Shown here piece by piece: positions 12,429 through 20,507 of a stretch of 64,000 nt of DNA. Position numbers and translations under genes: made by a program. The number at the start of each line of letters is the position of its first letter. Position 1 is the first letter of the stretch. The stretch lies in contig NZ_LMMV01000003.1 in assembly GCF_001422405.1 (NCBI RefSeq), positions 62,001-126,000 of the forward strand, read 5' to 3'. The notes under the pieces were generated by a model. It ran no database searches. It had not been told where the DNA came from and worked only from the letters and a program-made list of their open reading frames with translations. The stretch is from Pseudorhodoferax sp. Leaf267. Lineage in GTDB: Bacteria > Pseudomonadota > Gammaproteobacteria > Burkholderiales > Burkholderiaceae_C.

Positions 12429-12443
12429 GCACATTTCATGCCA
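12429..12443 (-). promoter_or_regulatory. Sigma-54-like -24/-12 element of PEP-CTERM paralogue 2
   Basis: On the minus strand the sequence is TGGCATGAAATGTGC. GG and GC are exactly 10 bases apart, as RpoN requires, and TGGCA and TGC agree with consensus; the base before the -12 TGC is G instead of T. It lies about 110 bp before the start at 12320. The match is weaker than the one in front of paralogue 1, and the pair of matches is the better evidence. Confidence 0.38.
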
Positions 12444-12470
12444 TTAGTCACATGTTCAACGAAATCAATA

Positions 12471-12482
12471 ACTTGTACAAGT
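12471..12482. promoter_or_regulatory. Perfect 12-bp palindrome ACTTGTACAAGT, possible enhancer site
   Basis: A fully symmetric 12-mer about 30 bp upstream of the sigma-54-like element, where an enhancer-binding activator of RpoN promoters would bind. The first half, ACTTGT, recurs at 11295-11300, at a similar distance upstream of the sigma-54 element of paralogue 1. The regulator is unknown. Confidence 0.35.
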
Positions 12483-12674
12483 GTATGCAATACATATGAA
12501 TCGAGTGTAAAGATAGTTGACAGTACATATGTCTCAAAAATGAAAGCTGAGTTGAAACAATGACTTGCGTAGTGGCAGGAGGTCCGCTCGTATCAAGACC
12601 TGAGTCCATTGTGCGGATACAGCGATCATGTGCAGCGCCTTTGCGCGCCCCCTGCTCCGTCGGTGACGTTACAA

Positions 12675-14939
12675 CTAATTCCCGCTGCGCAGCGCCTTTA
12701 GCTCCCACCACCCAGGGAGCAGCGCCTGCACCGCCCGGCGCGCATAGCGGTCATCGATCAGCACCACCATGCCCTTGTCCTCGCGCGTGCGGATCACGCG
12801 CCCGGCCGCCTGCACCACCTTGCGGAGGCCGGGGTACAAGTAGGTGTAGTCATAGCCCGCCCCGAATGCGTCCTGCATGCGGCGGCGCATCTCCTCGTTG
12901 ACAGGGTTGATCTGCGGCAGGCCCAGCGTGGCCACGAAGGCGCCGACCAGGCGCTCGCCGGGCAGGTCGATTCCCTCGGCAAAGCTGCCGCCCAGCACTG
13001 CGAAGCCCACGCCGGCGCCGCCGACCACGAAGCGGTCCAGGAAGGCTTGCCGCTCGGGCTCGGACATGCGGCGCGACTGGCGCCAGGCCGTGATCTGCGG
13101 GTAGGTAGCCTCGAACTGCGCGGCCACCAGTTCCAGGTAGTCGTAGCTGCTGAAGAAGGCCAGGTAGTTGCCAGGCGCCGCGTCGAACTGCTCGGCGATG
13201 AGCCGGGCAATCGGCGCGGCCGAGGCCTGGCGGTCGGCGAAGCGCGTGGAGATGCCGCCGGCCACGCGCACGCTGAGCTGCTCGGCCGCGTAGGGCGAGG
13301 GCACGTCGATCCAGGCTGTCTGCTCGGGGAGGCCCAGCGTGTCGCGGTAGAACGCGGTCGGGCTCAGCGTGGCCGAGAACAGCGTGACGGTGCGCGCGGC
13401 CTCGATGCGCGGCCCCAGGAAGGGGCCCGGCAGCAGGTTGCGGATGCACAGCGTGGCGTCCTGCCCACGCGCGTCTTCGCGCGTGATGTCCACCAGCGAA
13501 TGCGCGCCGAAGCTCTGCGCCAGCCGCAGGAACTGCAGCGCCTCGAAATAGAACTGCTGCAGCGCGGCGTCTGGCGGCGCGGCGGCGGCCTCGGCGAAAT
13601 GCTCGCCGAGTGCGGCCACGGCGCGCTGCAGGGCGTCGAGCCAGGCATCGGGCAACGCGTCGCGCACGGTGTAGGCGGCCTCGCTCTCCTTGAGCAGCGC
13701 GCGCCAGTGGCGGTCCAGCCGGTCTAGCGGCTTGCGCAGGTGGGCGGGGGCTGTCAGGCGCAATGCGCGCAGGGCGCCGCGGCGCATCTCGCCCGTGTAC
13801 ATGGCGCGGCCGCGCTCGACCAGGTTGTGCGCCTCGTCCACCAGCACGCCCACGCGCCATTCGTTCTGCTGCGCCAGCGCATGCAGCATGGCGCTGCCGT
13901 CGAACCAGTAGTTGTAGTCGCCCACCACCACGTCGGCCCAGCGCGCCAGCTCCTGGCCCAGGTAGTAGGGGCAGACCTGGTGCGCCAGCGCCACTTCGCG
14001 CAGCGCTGCGCGGTGTTGCGGGCCGGCCGCCACGGCGGCGGCGCGCGCGGCCGGCAGCTTGTCGTAGAAGCCCTGGGCGAGCGGGCAGGACTCGCCGTGG
14101 CAAGCCTTGTCCGGGTGCTCGCAGGCCTTTTCGCGCGCGGTCAGCTCCAGCACGCGCAGCGGCGTGCCGGGCGCGGCGATGCGGGTCAATGCGTCCAGCG
14201 CCAGCTGGCGGCCGGGCGTCTTGGCCGCCAAGTAGACGATCTTGTCGAGCTTTTGCCCCGGTGCGGCCTTCAACAGCGGGAACAGCGTGCCCACGGTCTT
14301 GCCGATGCCCGTGGGCGCCTGCGCCAGCAGGCAGCGGCCATGGGCCGACACGCGGTATACGGCCTCGGCCAGTGCGCGCTGGCCGGGGCGAAAGCTCTCG
14401 TGCGGGAAGGCCAGCGCGGCCAGTGCGGCATCGCGCGCCTGGCGGTGCGCGAGTTCCTGCGCGGCCCAGGCCAGGAAGCGATTGCATTGGTCCTCGAAGA
14501 AGGCCTGCAGCGTGGTGGCCTCGTAGCGTTCCTCGAACACCGTCTCGTGCTGGCTGCCCAGGTCGAAGTACACCAGCGCCAGCGTCAGAGAGGCCAGGCC
14601 GCGCTCGGCGCACAGCAGCGCGCCGTAGACCTTGAGCTGCGCCCAGTGCAAATGCCGCTGGTGGGCGGGCTGGCGCGACAGGTCGCCGCGGTGCGTCTTG
14701 ATCTCTTCGAGCCGGTTGCGCGCGGCGTCGAAGCCGTCGGCGCGCCCGCGCACGCGCAACAGGCCGTGCTGGCCATCCAGCCGCAGTTCCGATTGGTAGC
14801 CGTCGTCGCGCCGGCCAGTCACCAGCGCATGGCCGGCAATGCCCTCCAGCGCGGTCGGCGAGGGCGTGAAGCGCAGGTCCAGGTCGCCCTGCTTGGCCGT
14901 GAACTCGCACAGGGCGCGCACGGCGACCAGGTATTGCAT
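12675..14939 (-). CDS. XPD/DinG-family Fe-S DNA helicase with N-terminal PD-(D/E)XK nuclease-like region
   Basis: A 754-residue superfamily 2 helicase. Walker A is APTGIGKT at 208-215, the DEAH box is at 368-371, and four cysteines (C273, C280, C285, C323) are spaced as in the [4Fe-4S] domain of XPD/DinG helicases. A C-terminal motif VI-like QAAGRVIRTREDKG follows. The first 110 residues add GRADGF (D68), LEEIKT (E79, K81) and HWAQLKVYG (Q101), the D...ExK...QxxxY order of RecB/Cas4-type nucleases. Such a protein could unwind and cut DNA in repair. It is last in a minus-strand series with a small secreted protein and a GntR regulator; the helicase reading is secure, nuclease activity is inferred. 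Confidence 0.88.
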   Translation of the reverse strand: MQYLVAVRALCEFTAKQGDLDLRFTPSPTALEGIAGHALVTGRRDDGYQSELRLDGQHGLLRVRGRADGFDAARNRLEEIKTHRGDLSRQPAHQRHLHWAQLKVYGALLCAERGLASLTLALVYFDLGSQHETVFEERYEATTLQAFFEDQCNRFLAWAAQELAHRQARDAALAALAFPHESFRPGQRALAEAVYRVSAHGRCLLAQAPTGIGKTVGTLFPLLKAAPGQKLDKIVYLAAKTPGRQLALDALTRIAAPGTPLRVLELTAREKACEHPDKACHGESCPLAQGFYDKLPAARAAAVAAGPQHRAALREVALAHQVCPYYLGQELARWADVVVGDYNYWFDGSAMLHALAQQNEWRVGVLVDEAHNLVERGRAMYTGEMRRGALRALRLTAPAHLRKPLDRLDRHWRALLKESEAAYTVRDALPDAWLDALQRAVAALGEHFAEAAAAPPDAALQQFYFEALQFLRLAQSFGAHSLVDITREDARGQDATLCIRNLLPGPFLGPRIEAARTVTLFSATLSPTAFYRDTLGLPEQTAWIDVPSPYAAEQLSVRVAGGISTRFADRQASAAPIARLIAEQFDAAPGNYLAFFSSYDYLELVAAQFEATYPQITAWRQSRRMSEPERQAFLDRFVVGGAGVGFAVLGGSFAEGIDLPGERLVGAFVATLGLPQINPVNEEMRRRMQDAFGAGYDYTYLYPGLRKVVQAAGRVIRTREDKGMVVLIDDRYARRAVQALLPGWWELKALRSGN

Positions 14940-14969
14940 GGTCGCGATGCTACCGGGGCGGCCGCGCCC

Positions 14970-15425
14970 TCACGGGCAGACCAGCACCGTGCCTTGCTGC
15001 GTGCAGAACTGGCCTTGCGGATTGACGAGCTGGTTGCCGGACCGGTTGAGCCGCTGGCCGTTGTTGTCCCAGCAGCCACCCGCATCGCAGCGCGTGACCT
15101 GCGCCGGCTGCGGGGCGGGCGGCGCGGTGGGCGAGGGCAGCGCCGAGGGCGTGGCCACTTGCGGCGGCGGCGCGATGGTGGAGGGCACGGCCTCGGCCGG
15201 GCGCGCGAGACGGGCCGGGCGCGGCGGGTCGGCCTGGGCGCGCAGGCAGGCGTTGGCCACCTCCTGCCGCAGTGCGCGCCGCTGCGGCGTCATGCCCTGG
15301 CCTTGCGCGGCGTCCAGGCGCTCGCGCGCGGCCAGGCAGGCCGGTGATTGCAGCGGGTCGTCGACCTGCGCGCAGGCCATGCCCGCCCACAGGCAGGTCA
15401 GCAGCAGGGCGGTGATGCGGAGCAT
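14970..15425 (-). CDS. Small secreted cysteine-containing protein of unknown function
   Basis: A 151-residue protein with a clear signal peptide (MLRITALLLTCLWAGMACAQ). A helical part with two cysteines is followed by a Pro/Ala-rich linker (about residues 65-107) and a compact C-terminal module: CDAGGCWDNNGQRL, then FCTQQGTVLVCP. The four C-terminal cysteines suggest two disulfides in the periplasm. AAGGAC precedes ATG 15425. I do not recognise a named domain. It lies 30 bases from the helicase gene and 11 bases after the GntR gene, so it may be part of one transcript. Confidence 0.75.
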   Translation of the reverse strand: MLRITALLLTCLWAGMACAQVDDPLQSPACLAARERLDAAQGQGMTPQRRALRQEVANACLRAQADPPRPARLARPAEAVPSTIAPPPQVATPSALPSPTAPPAPQPAQVTRCDAGGCWDNNGQRLNRSGNQLVNPQGQFCTQQGTVLVCP

Positions 15426-15436
15426 GGGCAGGTCCT

Positions 15437-16135
15437 TCAAGAAGAGACGACGGCGGCATCGCGCGGCACGACCGTGCCACGGCAGGCGACCAGGTAGGCA
15501 TCGCGCGTGCTGCCGATGTGCTCGCGCAGGATGGCCTGTGCGCGCAACGTGTCGCGCTGGCGGATGGCGTCGACCACGATGCGGTGGTTGTCCTGGCAAT
15601 GCGTGACCTGGTCGTTCGCGACCGGCAACCGGTAGCGCAGCGCGGTGATCTGAGCCGACACCAGTTCGAACGCCGTCTTCAGGAAGCGGTTGTCGCAGTT
15701 CTCCACCAGCGCATTGTGGAACTCCGTGTCCAGCCGCGCGAAGCTGCCATGGTCGGCCTGCGCGTAGGCTGCGGCCATGTCGTCCAGGGCCGCGTCCAGC
15801 GCGCGCAGCAGCTCGGCGTGGCGATGCTGCATGGCGTCGGCCAGGGCCTCGCACTCCACCATTGCACGGAACTGGCACAGGTGCACCACCTCGGCCTCGT
15901 CGAGCTGGAACACAAAGCTGCCACGCTGAGGGTGGATCACCACCAGCCCTTCGAGCCGCAGCCGCAGCAGCGCCTCGCGCACGGGCGTCTTGCTCATGCC
16001 GAGCATGCCGGCCAGCGCCGATTCCGAAAGCGCCTGGCCGAACTGCAGCGGGCCCGTGACGATGGCCGTGCGGATGCGCGCCACCGCCAGGTCGGTCAGC
16101 GACTTGGGGCGTTCGACGGGGTCGGAGAAGTTCAT
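15437..16135 (-). CDS. GntR-family transcriptional regulator, FadR subfamily (FCD domain)
   Basis: A 232-residue regulator. The N-terminal winged helix has LSESALAGMLGMSKTPVREALLRLRLEGLV at about 38-66, the GntR recognition-helix pattern. The C-terminal all-helical FCD domain includes FRAMVECEALADAM and DTEFHNALVENCDNRFL with the usual metal-binding Asp and His residues. FCD regulators sense organic acids. It is divergent from a TRAP substrate-binding protein gene with 118 bp between, so control of that uptake gene is the natural inference. Confidence 0.92.
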   Translation of the reverse strand: MNFSDPVERPKSLTDLAVARIRTAIVTGPLQFGQALSESALAGMLGMSKTPVREALLRLRLEGLVVIHPQRGSFVFQLDEAEVVHLCQFRAMVECEALADAMQHRHAELLRALDAALDDMAAAYAQADHGSFARLDTEFHNALVENCDNRFLKTAFELVSAQITALRYRLPVANDQVTHCQDNHRIVVDAIRQRDTLRAQAILREHIGSTRDAYLVACRGTVVPRDAAVVSS

Positions 16136-16195
16136 GGTGCAGCGGATTGTCCAGGCCTAGAACTTACCCGGTGTTCAACGCGCGGTTTTACATGG

Positions 16196-16224
16196 TTTAC
16201 TTGGTATCTGCAATCTCATATATC
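16196..16224 (+). promoter_or_regulatory. Putative sigma-70 promoter of the TRAP receptor gene
   Basis: TTTACT (16196-16201), a 17-base spacer and TATATC (16219-16224). Each box agrees at four of six positions with consensus and the spacing is ideal. The GG-T/A repeat TGGTTTACTTGGTATC overlaps the -35 box and could be the GntR operator, but that is only a suggestion. Confidence 0.35.
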
Positions 16225-16253
16225 AGTTGATCTTTTCACCGGAGATTCGATCC

Positions 16254-17240
16254 ATGACCTTTCAACGCATCCTTGTGGCCATCGCCGCGGCATTGGCGCT
16301 CGGCACGGCGCAGGCCCAGCTCGTGAAATTCGGCTATGGCGCGAGCGACGACAACTCCCAGGGCCTGGGCGCCAAGCGCGTGGCCGAGCTCGTGAAGGCC
16401 AGGACCGCAGGCCGGGTGAACATTGCCACCTACGGCAGCGGCAAGCTCGGCACCGACGCGCAGATGCAGTCGGCGTTGCAGGGCGGCGTGACCGAAATGA
16501 TGGTCGGCCCCACATCCAACCTGGTCGGCGTGATCAAGGAGTACGCCTTGTTCGACCTGCCCTACCTGGTGGCCAGCTTCCGGGAGGCAGATGGGCTGCT
16601 CGATGGCCCCGTCGGCCAGGCGCTGGCCGCCAGGCTCGACGCGCACGGGCTGGTCGGCCTGGCGTACTGGGAGAACGGCTTTCGCCATGTCACCAACTCC
16701 AAGCGTGCCGTGGCGCGGCTCGAAGACTTGCAGGGCCTGAAGATCCGCGTGATTCCGAACCCGGTCTACATCGAGAGCTTCAAGGAGCTGGGGACCAACC
16801 CCGTGCCGCTGCCCTACACCGAGCTTTACGGCGCGCTGGAGTCGCGCGCGGTCGATGCGCAGGAGAACGGCCTGGGCCTCATCGAGTCCGGCCGCTTCTA
16901 CGAGGTGCAGAAGTTCCTGTCGCTGACAGGCCACAGCTACACCCCCTACATCGTGCTGGCCAGCAAGAAGTGGTTCGACAAGCTGTCGGACGCCGACCGC
17001 ACGGCCGTGCGCGAGGCGGCGCTGGAGGCGGGCGCCTACCAGCGCAAGATCAACCGGGAGCAATCTGCCCTGCTCGTGGGGGAGATGAAAAAGCGCGGCC
17101 TGCAGGTGACCGAGGTGGCGCCGGCCGAGATCGCCCGCCTGCGCGACAAGGCCAAGGCCGTGCACGAGAAGTTCACGCCGCAGATCGGCAGCAAACTCAT
17201 GGCGCAGGCCAGGGCCGAGATCGCCAAGGCCGGCCAGTAG
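16254..17240 (+). CDS. TRAP transporter substrate-binding protein (DctP family), orphan
   Basis: A 328-residue periplasmic receptor. The signal peptide (about 1-21) ends in GTAQAQ. DctP features are visible: FGYGASDDNSQGLGAKR near the mature start, LKIRVIPNPVYIESFKELG (the R-x-x-x-N element that binds the ligand carboxylate) near residue 165, and DAQENGLGLIES. GGAG at 16241-16244 sets the start at ATG 16254 rather than the earlier ATG. No DctQ or DctM membrane subunit is adjacent, so it must use a permease encoded elsewhere. It is divergent from an FCD-type GntR regulator. Confidence 0.92.
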   Translation: MTFQRILVAIAAALALGTAQAQLVKFGYGASDDNSQGLGAKRVAELVKARTAGRVNIATYGSGKLGTDAQMQSALQGGVTEMMVGPTSNLVGVIKEYALFDLPYLVASFREADGLLDGPVGQALAARLDAHGLVGLAYWENGFRHVTNSKRAVARLEDLQGLKIRVIPNPVYIESFKELGTNPVPLPYTELYGALESRAVDAQENGLGLIESGRFYEVQKFLSLTGHSYTPYIVLASKKWFDKLSDADRTAVREAALEAGAYQRKINREQSALLVGEMKKRGLQVTEVAPAEIARLRDKAKAVHEKFTPQIGSKLMAQARAEIAKAGQ

Positions 17241-17243
17241 GGC

Positions 17244-18248
17244 TCAGCCCCAGCCCTGCAGCACCACCTTGCCCAGCGCCTTGCCGCTCTCGATGAGCGC
17301 ATGGGCCTGGCGCAGGTTCGCGGCGTTGATGGGCGCAAGCGTCTGCTGCAGCGTGCTGCGGATGCGGCCTGCGTCGGCCAGTGCTGCCACCTCGTTTAGC
17401 AGCACGCGCTGCTGGTCGATGTCCGGCGTGTCGTACAGCGAGCGCGTGAACATCAGCTCCCAGTGCAGCGACAGGCTCTTGCGCTTGAGCAGGCCCACGT
17501 CCAGCACGTTGGGGTCGTCGATCAGCGCCAGCCGACCCTGCGGGCGCAGCGCGTCCACGATCTGCGGCAGATGCTGGTCGGTCTGCGTGAGCGCCGCGAC
17601 GAAGTTCACGCTGCCGCCCGGCAGTTGCGCGGCGAAGGGCTGGCGGTGGTCGATCACCGTGTGCGCGCCCAGGTCCAGGCACCACTGCCGCGTCTCGGGC
17701 CGCGAGGCCGTGGCCACCACCTGCAGCTGCGTCAGCTGGCGCGCGAGCTGGATCAGTATGGAGCCGACGCCTCCCGCGCCGCCCACGATCAACAGGCTCT
17801 GCCCCTGGCCGCCACCTTGCGGCACGCCCAGGCGGTCGAACAGCAGCTCCCACGCGGTGATGGCCGTCAGCGGCATCGCGGCGGCCTCGGCGTCCGACAG
17901 CTGCATCGGCGCGCGGCCCACGATGCGCTCATCCACCACATGCAGCTCGGCATTCGTGCCGGGCCGCGCGATGGAGCCGGCGTAGAACACGCGGTCGCCC
18001 ACCCGGTAGTGCTGCACCTCGGCGCCCGTGGCCTCGACCGTGCCCACCGCATCCCAGCCCAGCACTTCGGCCGCATCGGCTTGCGGCGCGCGGCTGGCGC
18101 GCACTTTGGTGTCCACCGGGTTCACCGACACGGCCGCCACGCACACCAGCAGGTCACGCGGGCCGGGCGTGGGCGCTGGCAGTTCCAGGTCGACCAGGGA
18201 ATCGGGCTGGTCGATGGGACCGGGGGTGCGGTAGCCAATGGCTTTCAT
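17244..18248 (-). CDS. Zinc-binding alcohol dehydrogenase-family protein (quinone oxidoreductase-like MDR)
   Basis: A 334-residue medium-chain reductase. MKAIGYRTPGPI is followed by AVSVNPVDTKVR at about 48-59, the form found in quinone oxidoreductases that lack catalytic zinc. The nucleotide fold has LLIVGGAGGVGSILIQLARQL at about 150-170. It probably reduces quinones or alpha,beta-unsaturated carbonyls with NADPH. The start codon at 18248 follows AGGACAG. Its stop is only 3 bases from that of the convergent TRAP receptor gene. It is divergent from a LysR gene that probably controls it. Confidence 0.93.
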   Translation of the reverse strand: MKAIGYRTPGPIDQPDSLVDLELPAPTPGPRDLLVCVAAVSVNPVDTKVRASRAPQADAAEVLGWDAVGTVEATGAEVQHYRVGDRVFYAGSIARPGTNAELHVVDERIVGRAPMQLSDAEAAAMPLTAITAWELLFDRLGVPQGGGQGQSLLIVGGAGGVGSILIQLARQLTQLQVVATASRPETRQWCLDLGAHTVIDHRQPFAAQLPGGSVNFVAALTQTDQHLPQIVDALRPQGRLALIDDPNVLDVGLLKRKSLSLHWELMFTRSLYDTPDIDQQRVLLNEVAALADAGRIRSTLQQTLAPINAANLRQAHALIESGKALGKVVLQGWG

Positions 18249-18312
18249 GGTGCTGTCCTCGAAAACGAAAACAGCCACTGTACGATTGCAAGCCAGGTTT
18301 GATAAGCCGGCT

Positions 18313-18326
18313 CAGATTCGAATCTG
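18313..18326. promoter_or_regulatory. 14-bp palindrome between divergent oxidoreductase and LysR genes
   Basis: CAGATTCGAATCTG is a perfect palindrome ending 6 bases before the LysR start codon and 65 bases upstream of the oxidoreductase start. Its place over the expected ribosome site of the LysR gene suggests autoregulation. It contains ATTC-GAAT symmetry; whether LysR or another regulator binds is unknown. Confidence 0.45.
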
Positions 18327-18332
18327 CTGCAA

Positions 18333-19229
18333 ATGAAGATTGAAAATATCGCTGACTTGCGCGTGCTGGTGGAGACGGCCCGCGGCGGCACGCTCACGGC
18401 CGCTGGCCACGCCCTGGGGCTGACCCCGGCCGCCGCCAGTGCCATGCTCAAACGGCTGGAGACGCAGATGGGCGCGCGCCTGTTCGAACGCTCCACGCGT
18501 GCCATGCGGCTGACCGCGCAAGGCCAGACCTTGCTCGACTACGTGCTGCGCGCGCTCGAACTGCTGGAAGAAGGCGAGGCCCAGCTCGCCAGCGACGGCG
18601 GCGCGCTGCGCGGCACGGTGCGGCTGGCCGCGCCGTCCGACCTCGCCCGCAGCGTGCTGCTGCCCTGGCTCGATGCGTTCCAGCACGCGCACCCCGGCGT
18701 GCAGCTCGCGCTGTCGGTCAGCGACCGCGTGCAGGACGTGGTGCGTGACGCGGTGGACGTGGCGCTGCGCTATGGCGCGCTGGGCGATTCGGGCCTCGTC
18801 GCGCGCGTGCTGTTCGTGTCGCAGCCCGTGCTGTGCGCCTCACCCGCCTACCTGGCCCGCCATGGCGCGCCGGCTACGCCGCAGGACCTACTGCAGCACA
18901 ACTGCCTGAGCTTCCAGATCCGGGGCCGTCGCCATCTGCGCTGGCGCTTCGTACGCGATGGCGTGTGGACCGAGGTGCAGGTCACCGGCGACCGCAGCGC
19001 CGACGACGCGGCCATCGTCCACCAGTGGGCGCTGGCCGGCCACGGCCTGTGCTTCAAGTCGCGGCTGGACCTGGTGCACGACCTGGCCAGCGGCGCGCTC
19101 GTGCGCGTGCTGCCGCAGTGGCAGGGCGACGACTACCCGCTCAGCGCCGTGCTGCCCAGCGGGCGCTTCGTGCCGGCGCGCGTGCGCGCGCTGGTCGACC
19201 ATCTGGCCGTGTGCTTCGCGGGTGTCTAG
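18333..19229 (+). CDS. LysR-family transcriptional regulator
   Basis: A 298-residue regulator. The N-terminal helix-turn-helix reads RGGTLTAAGHALGLTPAAASAMLKRLE at about 15-41, then the co-inducer domain begins GTVRLAAPSDLARSVLLPWL. It belongs to the CrgA-like group by the FERSTRAMRLTAQG segment. It is divergent from the MDR oxidoreductase (84 bp) and shares a CTAG stop overlap with the convergent MFS gene. Likely target: the oxidoreductase gene, via the palindrome at 18313. Confidence 0.94.
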   Translation: MKIENIADLRVLVETARGGTLTAAGHALGLTPAAASAMLKRLETQMGARLFERSTRAMRLTAQGQTLLDYVLRALELLEEGEAQLASDGGALRGTVRLAAPSDLARSVLLPWLDAFQHAHPGVQLALSVSDRVQDVVRDAVDVALRYGALGDSGLVARVLFVSQPVLCASPAYLARHGAPATPQDLLQHNCLSFQIRGRRHLRWRFVRDGVWTEVQVTGDRSADDAAIVHQWALAGHGLCFKSRLDLVHDLASGALVRVLPQWQGDDYPLSAVLPSGRFVPARVRALVDHLAVCFAGV

Positions 19230-20452
19230 GCACGGGTCTTCGGATAGCGCCTGGCCGACCACAGGTACAACCCCGCCCCCAGCAGCAGCGTGCCCGCCGC
19301 ACCGGCCAGCGACAGCGTGAACCCCTGCGCCGCCGAGCCGCGCCATGCGATCAGCAGCGCCACCAGCGGCGGGCCCGCCACCTGCCCGATGCCGTACAGC
19401 GCCGTGGCCAGCCCCATGGTGCTGGCCGCGTGCAGGGGCCGCAGCCGGCGGATCTCCTGCATCGCGAAGTAGGTGATGGCCGTGAACGGCACGCCCAGCA
19501 GCACGCTGCCCAGAACGAAGCCCGCAAGGCTGGGGCTCACCAGGCTGGCCAGCACGCCCAGCGCCTGCACCACGTGGCATCCGGCCAGCAAATGCCGCAT
19601 GTCCAGCGCCAGCGAGACGCGCGTGGTCAGCATCGCTCCCACCATCACACCGGCGCCGAAGATCGGCCAGAACAAATCCAGCCACGGCGAACCCGGCAGC
19701 GCCTGCCGCGCGATGACGGGCAGGAAGGTGGCCGTGATGATGTAGCCGAAGCCCGCGCAGCCGTAGCCCGCGATCAGCAGCGCCACCTCGCCGTGGCCCG
19801 CGGCGGCGGGCGTGCCGCCCATCGGCCCGGTGCCTGCGGCCGCGGCCGCCGGCAGCGTGCCGCGCAGCAGCACCGGCCGCACGCCCAATGTGAGCACGGC
19901 GGCCAGCACGCCGAACACCAGCCAGCCCAGTTGCGCGCTGCCCTGCCAAGCCACGATCAGGCTGGCGATCAGGCCCGAGAGCACGATGCCCGTGCCCGGC
20001 CCCGTGTAGATCATGCCGCCCAGCGCCGCGCGCCCGCGCCGCGCCGTCTGCGTCAGGCACCACCCCGAGATGTAGACGAACACGCATGCACTGGCCACGC
20101 CCGCCGCGAAGCGCAGCGTGGGCCACAGGGCCGGCCAGGGCAGGGCCATGGCCAGCGTCAACAGCGTGGTCGCGACCAGGCCGCCGCGCACCATGGCGGC
20201 CGGGTCCGGCGGCGGCGGATTGCCGATGCGGCGCCAGATCCAGGGCTGCAGCATGCACAGCACGGCGCCCACCAGATAGCCCAGGTAGTTGGCGCTGGCC
20301 AGCCAGCTCGCGCCGGCTAGATCGAGCACGCCGTCGTGCAGCATCATGGGCAACAGCGGCGTGAACGCGAAGCGCCCGATGCCCATGGCAGTGGCCAGAG
20401 CCAGGGCGCCGGTGACGGCGATGGCCCAGGGGCCGATGGTGGTGGGGGACAT
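19226..20452 (-). CDS. MFS transporter, YbfB/YjiJ-like family
   Basis: A 408-residue inner-membrane protein with about 12 hydrophobic segments. It begins TIGPWAIAVTGALALATAMG then GRFAFTPLLPMML, the start typical of the YbfB/YjiJ (MFS_4) family, and continues with a central TGPGTGIVLSGLIAS. The substrate is unknown. Its stop codon overlaps the stop of the convergent LysR gene. It is divergent from a creatininase-family gene with only 55 bases between. Confidence 0.88.
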   Translation of the reverse strand: MSPTTIGPWAIAVTGALALATAMGIGRFAFTPLLPMMLHDGVLDLAGASWLASANYLGYLVGAVLCMLQPWIWRRIGNPPPPDPAAMVRGGLVATTLLTLAMALPWPALWPTLRFAAGVASACVFVYISGWCLTQTARRGRAALGGMIYTGPGTGIVLSGLIASLIVAWQGSAQLGWLVFGVLAAVLTLGVRPVLLRGTLPAAAAAGTGPMGGTPAAAGHGEVALLIAGYGCAGFGYIITATFLPVIARQALPGSPWLDLFWPIFGAGVMVGAMLTTRVSLALDMRHLLAGCHVVQALGVLASLVSPSLAGFVLGSVLLGVPFTAITYFAMQEIRRLRPLHAASTMGLATALYGIGQVAGPPLVALLIAWRGSAAQGFTLSLAGAAGTLLLGAGLYLWSARRYPKTRA

Positions 20453-20507
20453 GGGACGTGGAAGCGGAAGGCCGCGGCATGTTAGCCGCGGACATAAGAT
20501 CGCCCGC

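Larger units (their letters stand above)
12321..12674. other. AT-rich regulatory region upstream of PEP-CTERM paralogue 2
   Basis: These 354 bases between the helicase stop and the PEP-CTERM start carry no gene. They are visibly richer in A+T than the rest of the window. They hold a GTGCAA-N4-TTGCAC inverted repeat (12379-12394), a sigma-54-like element (12429-12443), the palindrome ACTTGTACAAGT (12471-12482) and two copies of TACATATG (12491-12498 and 12524-12531). Confidence 0.6.
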
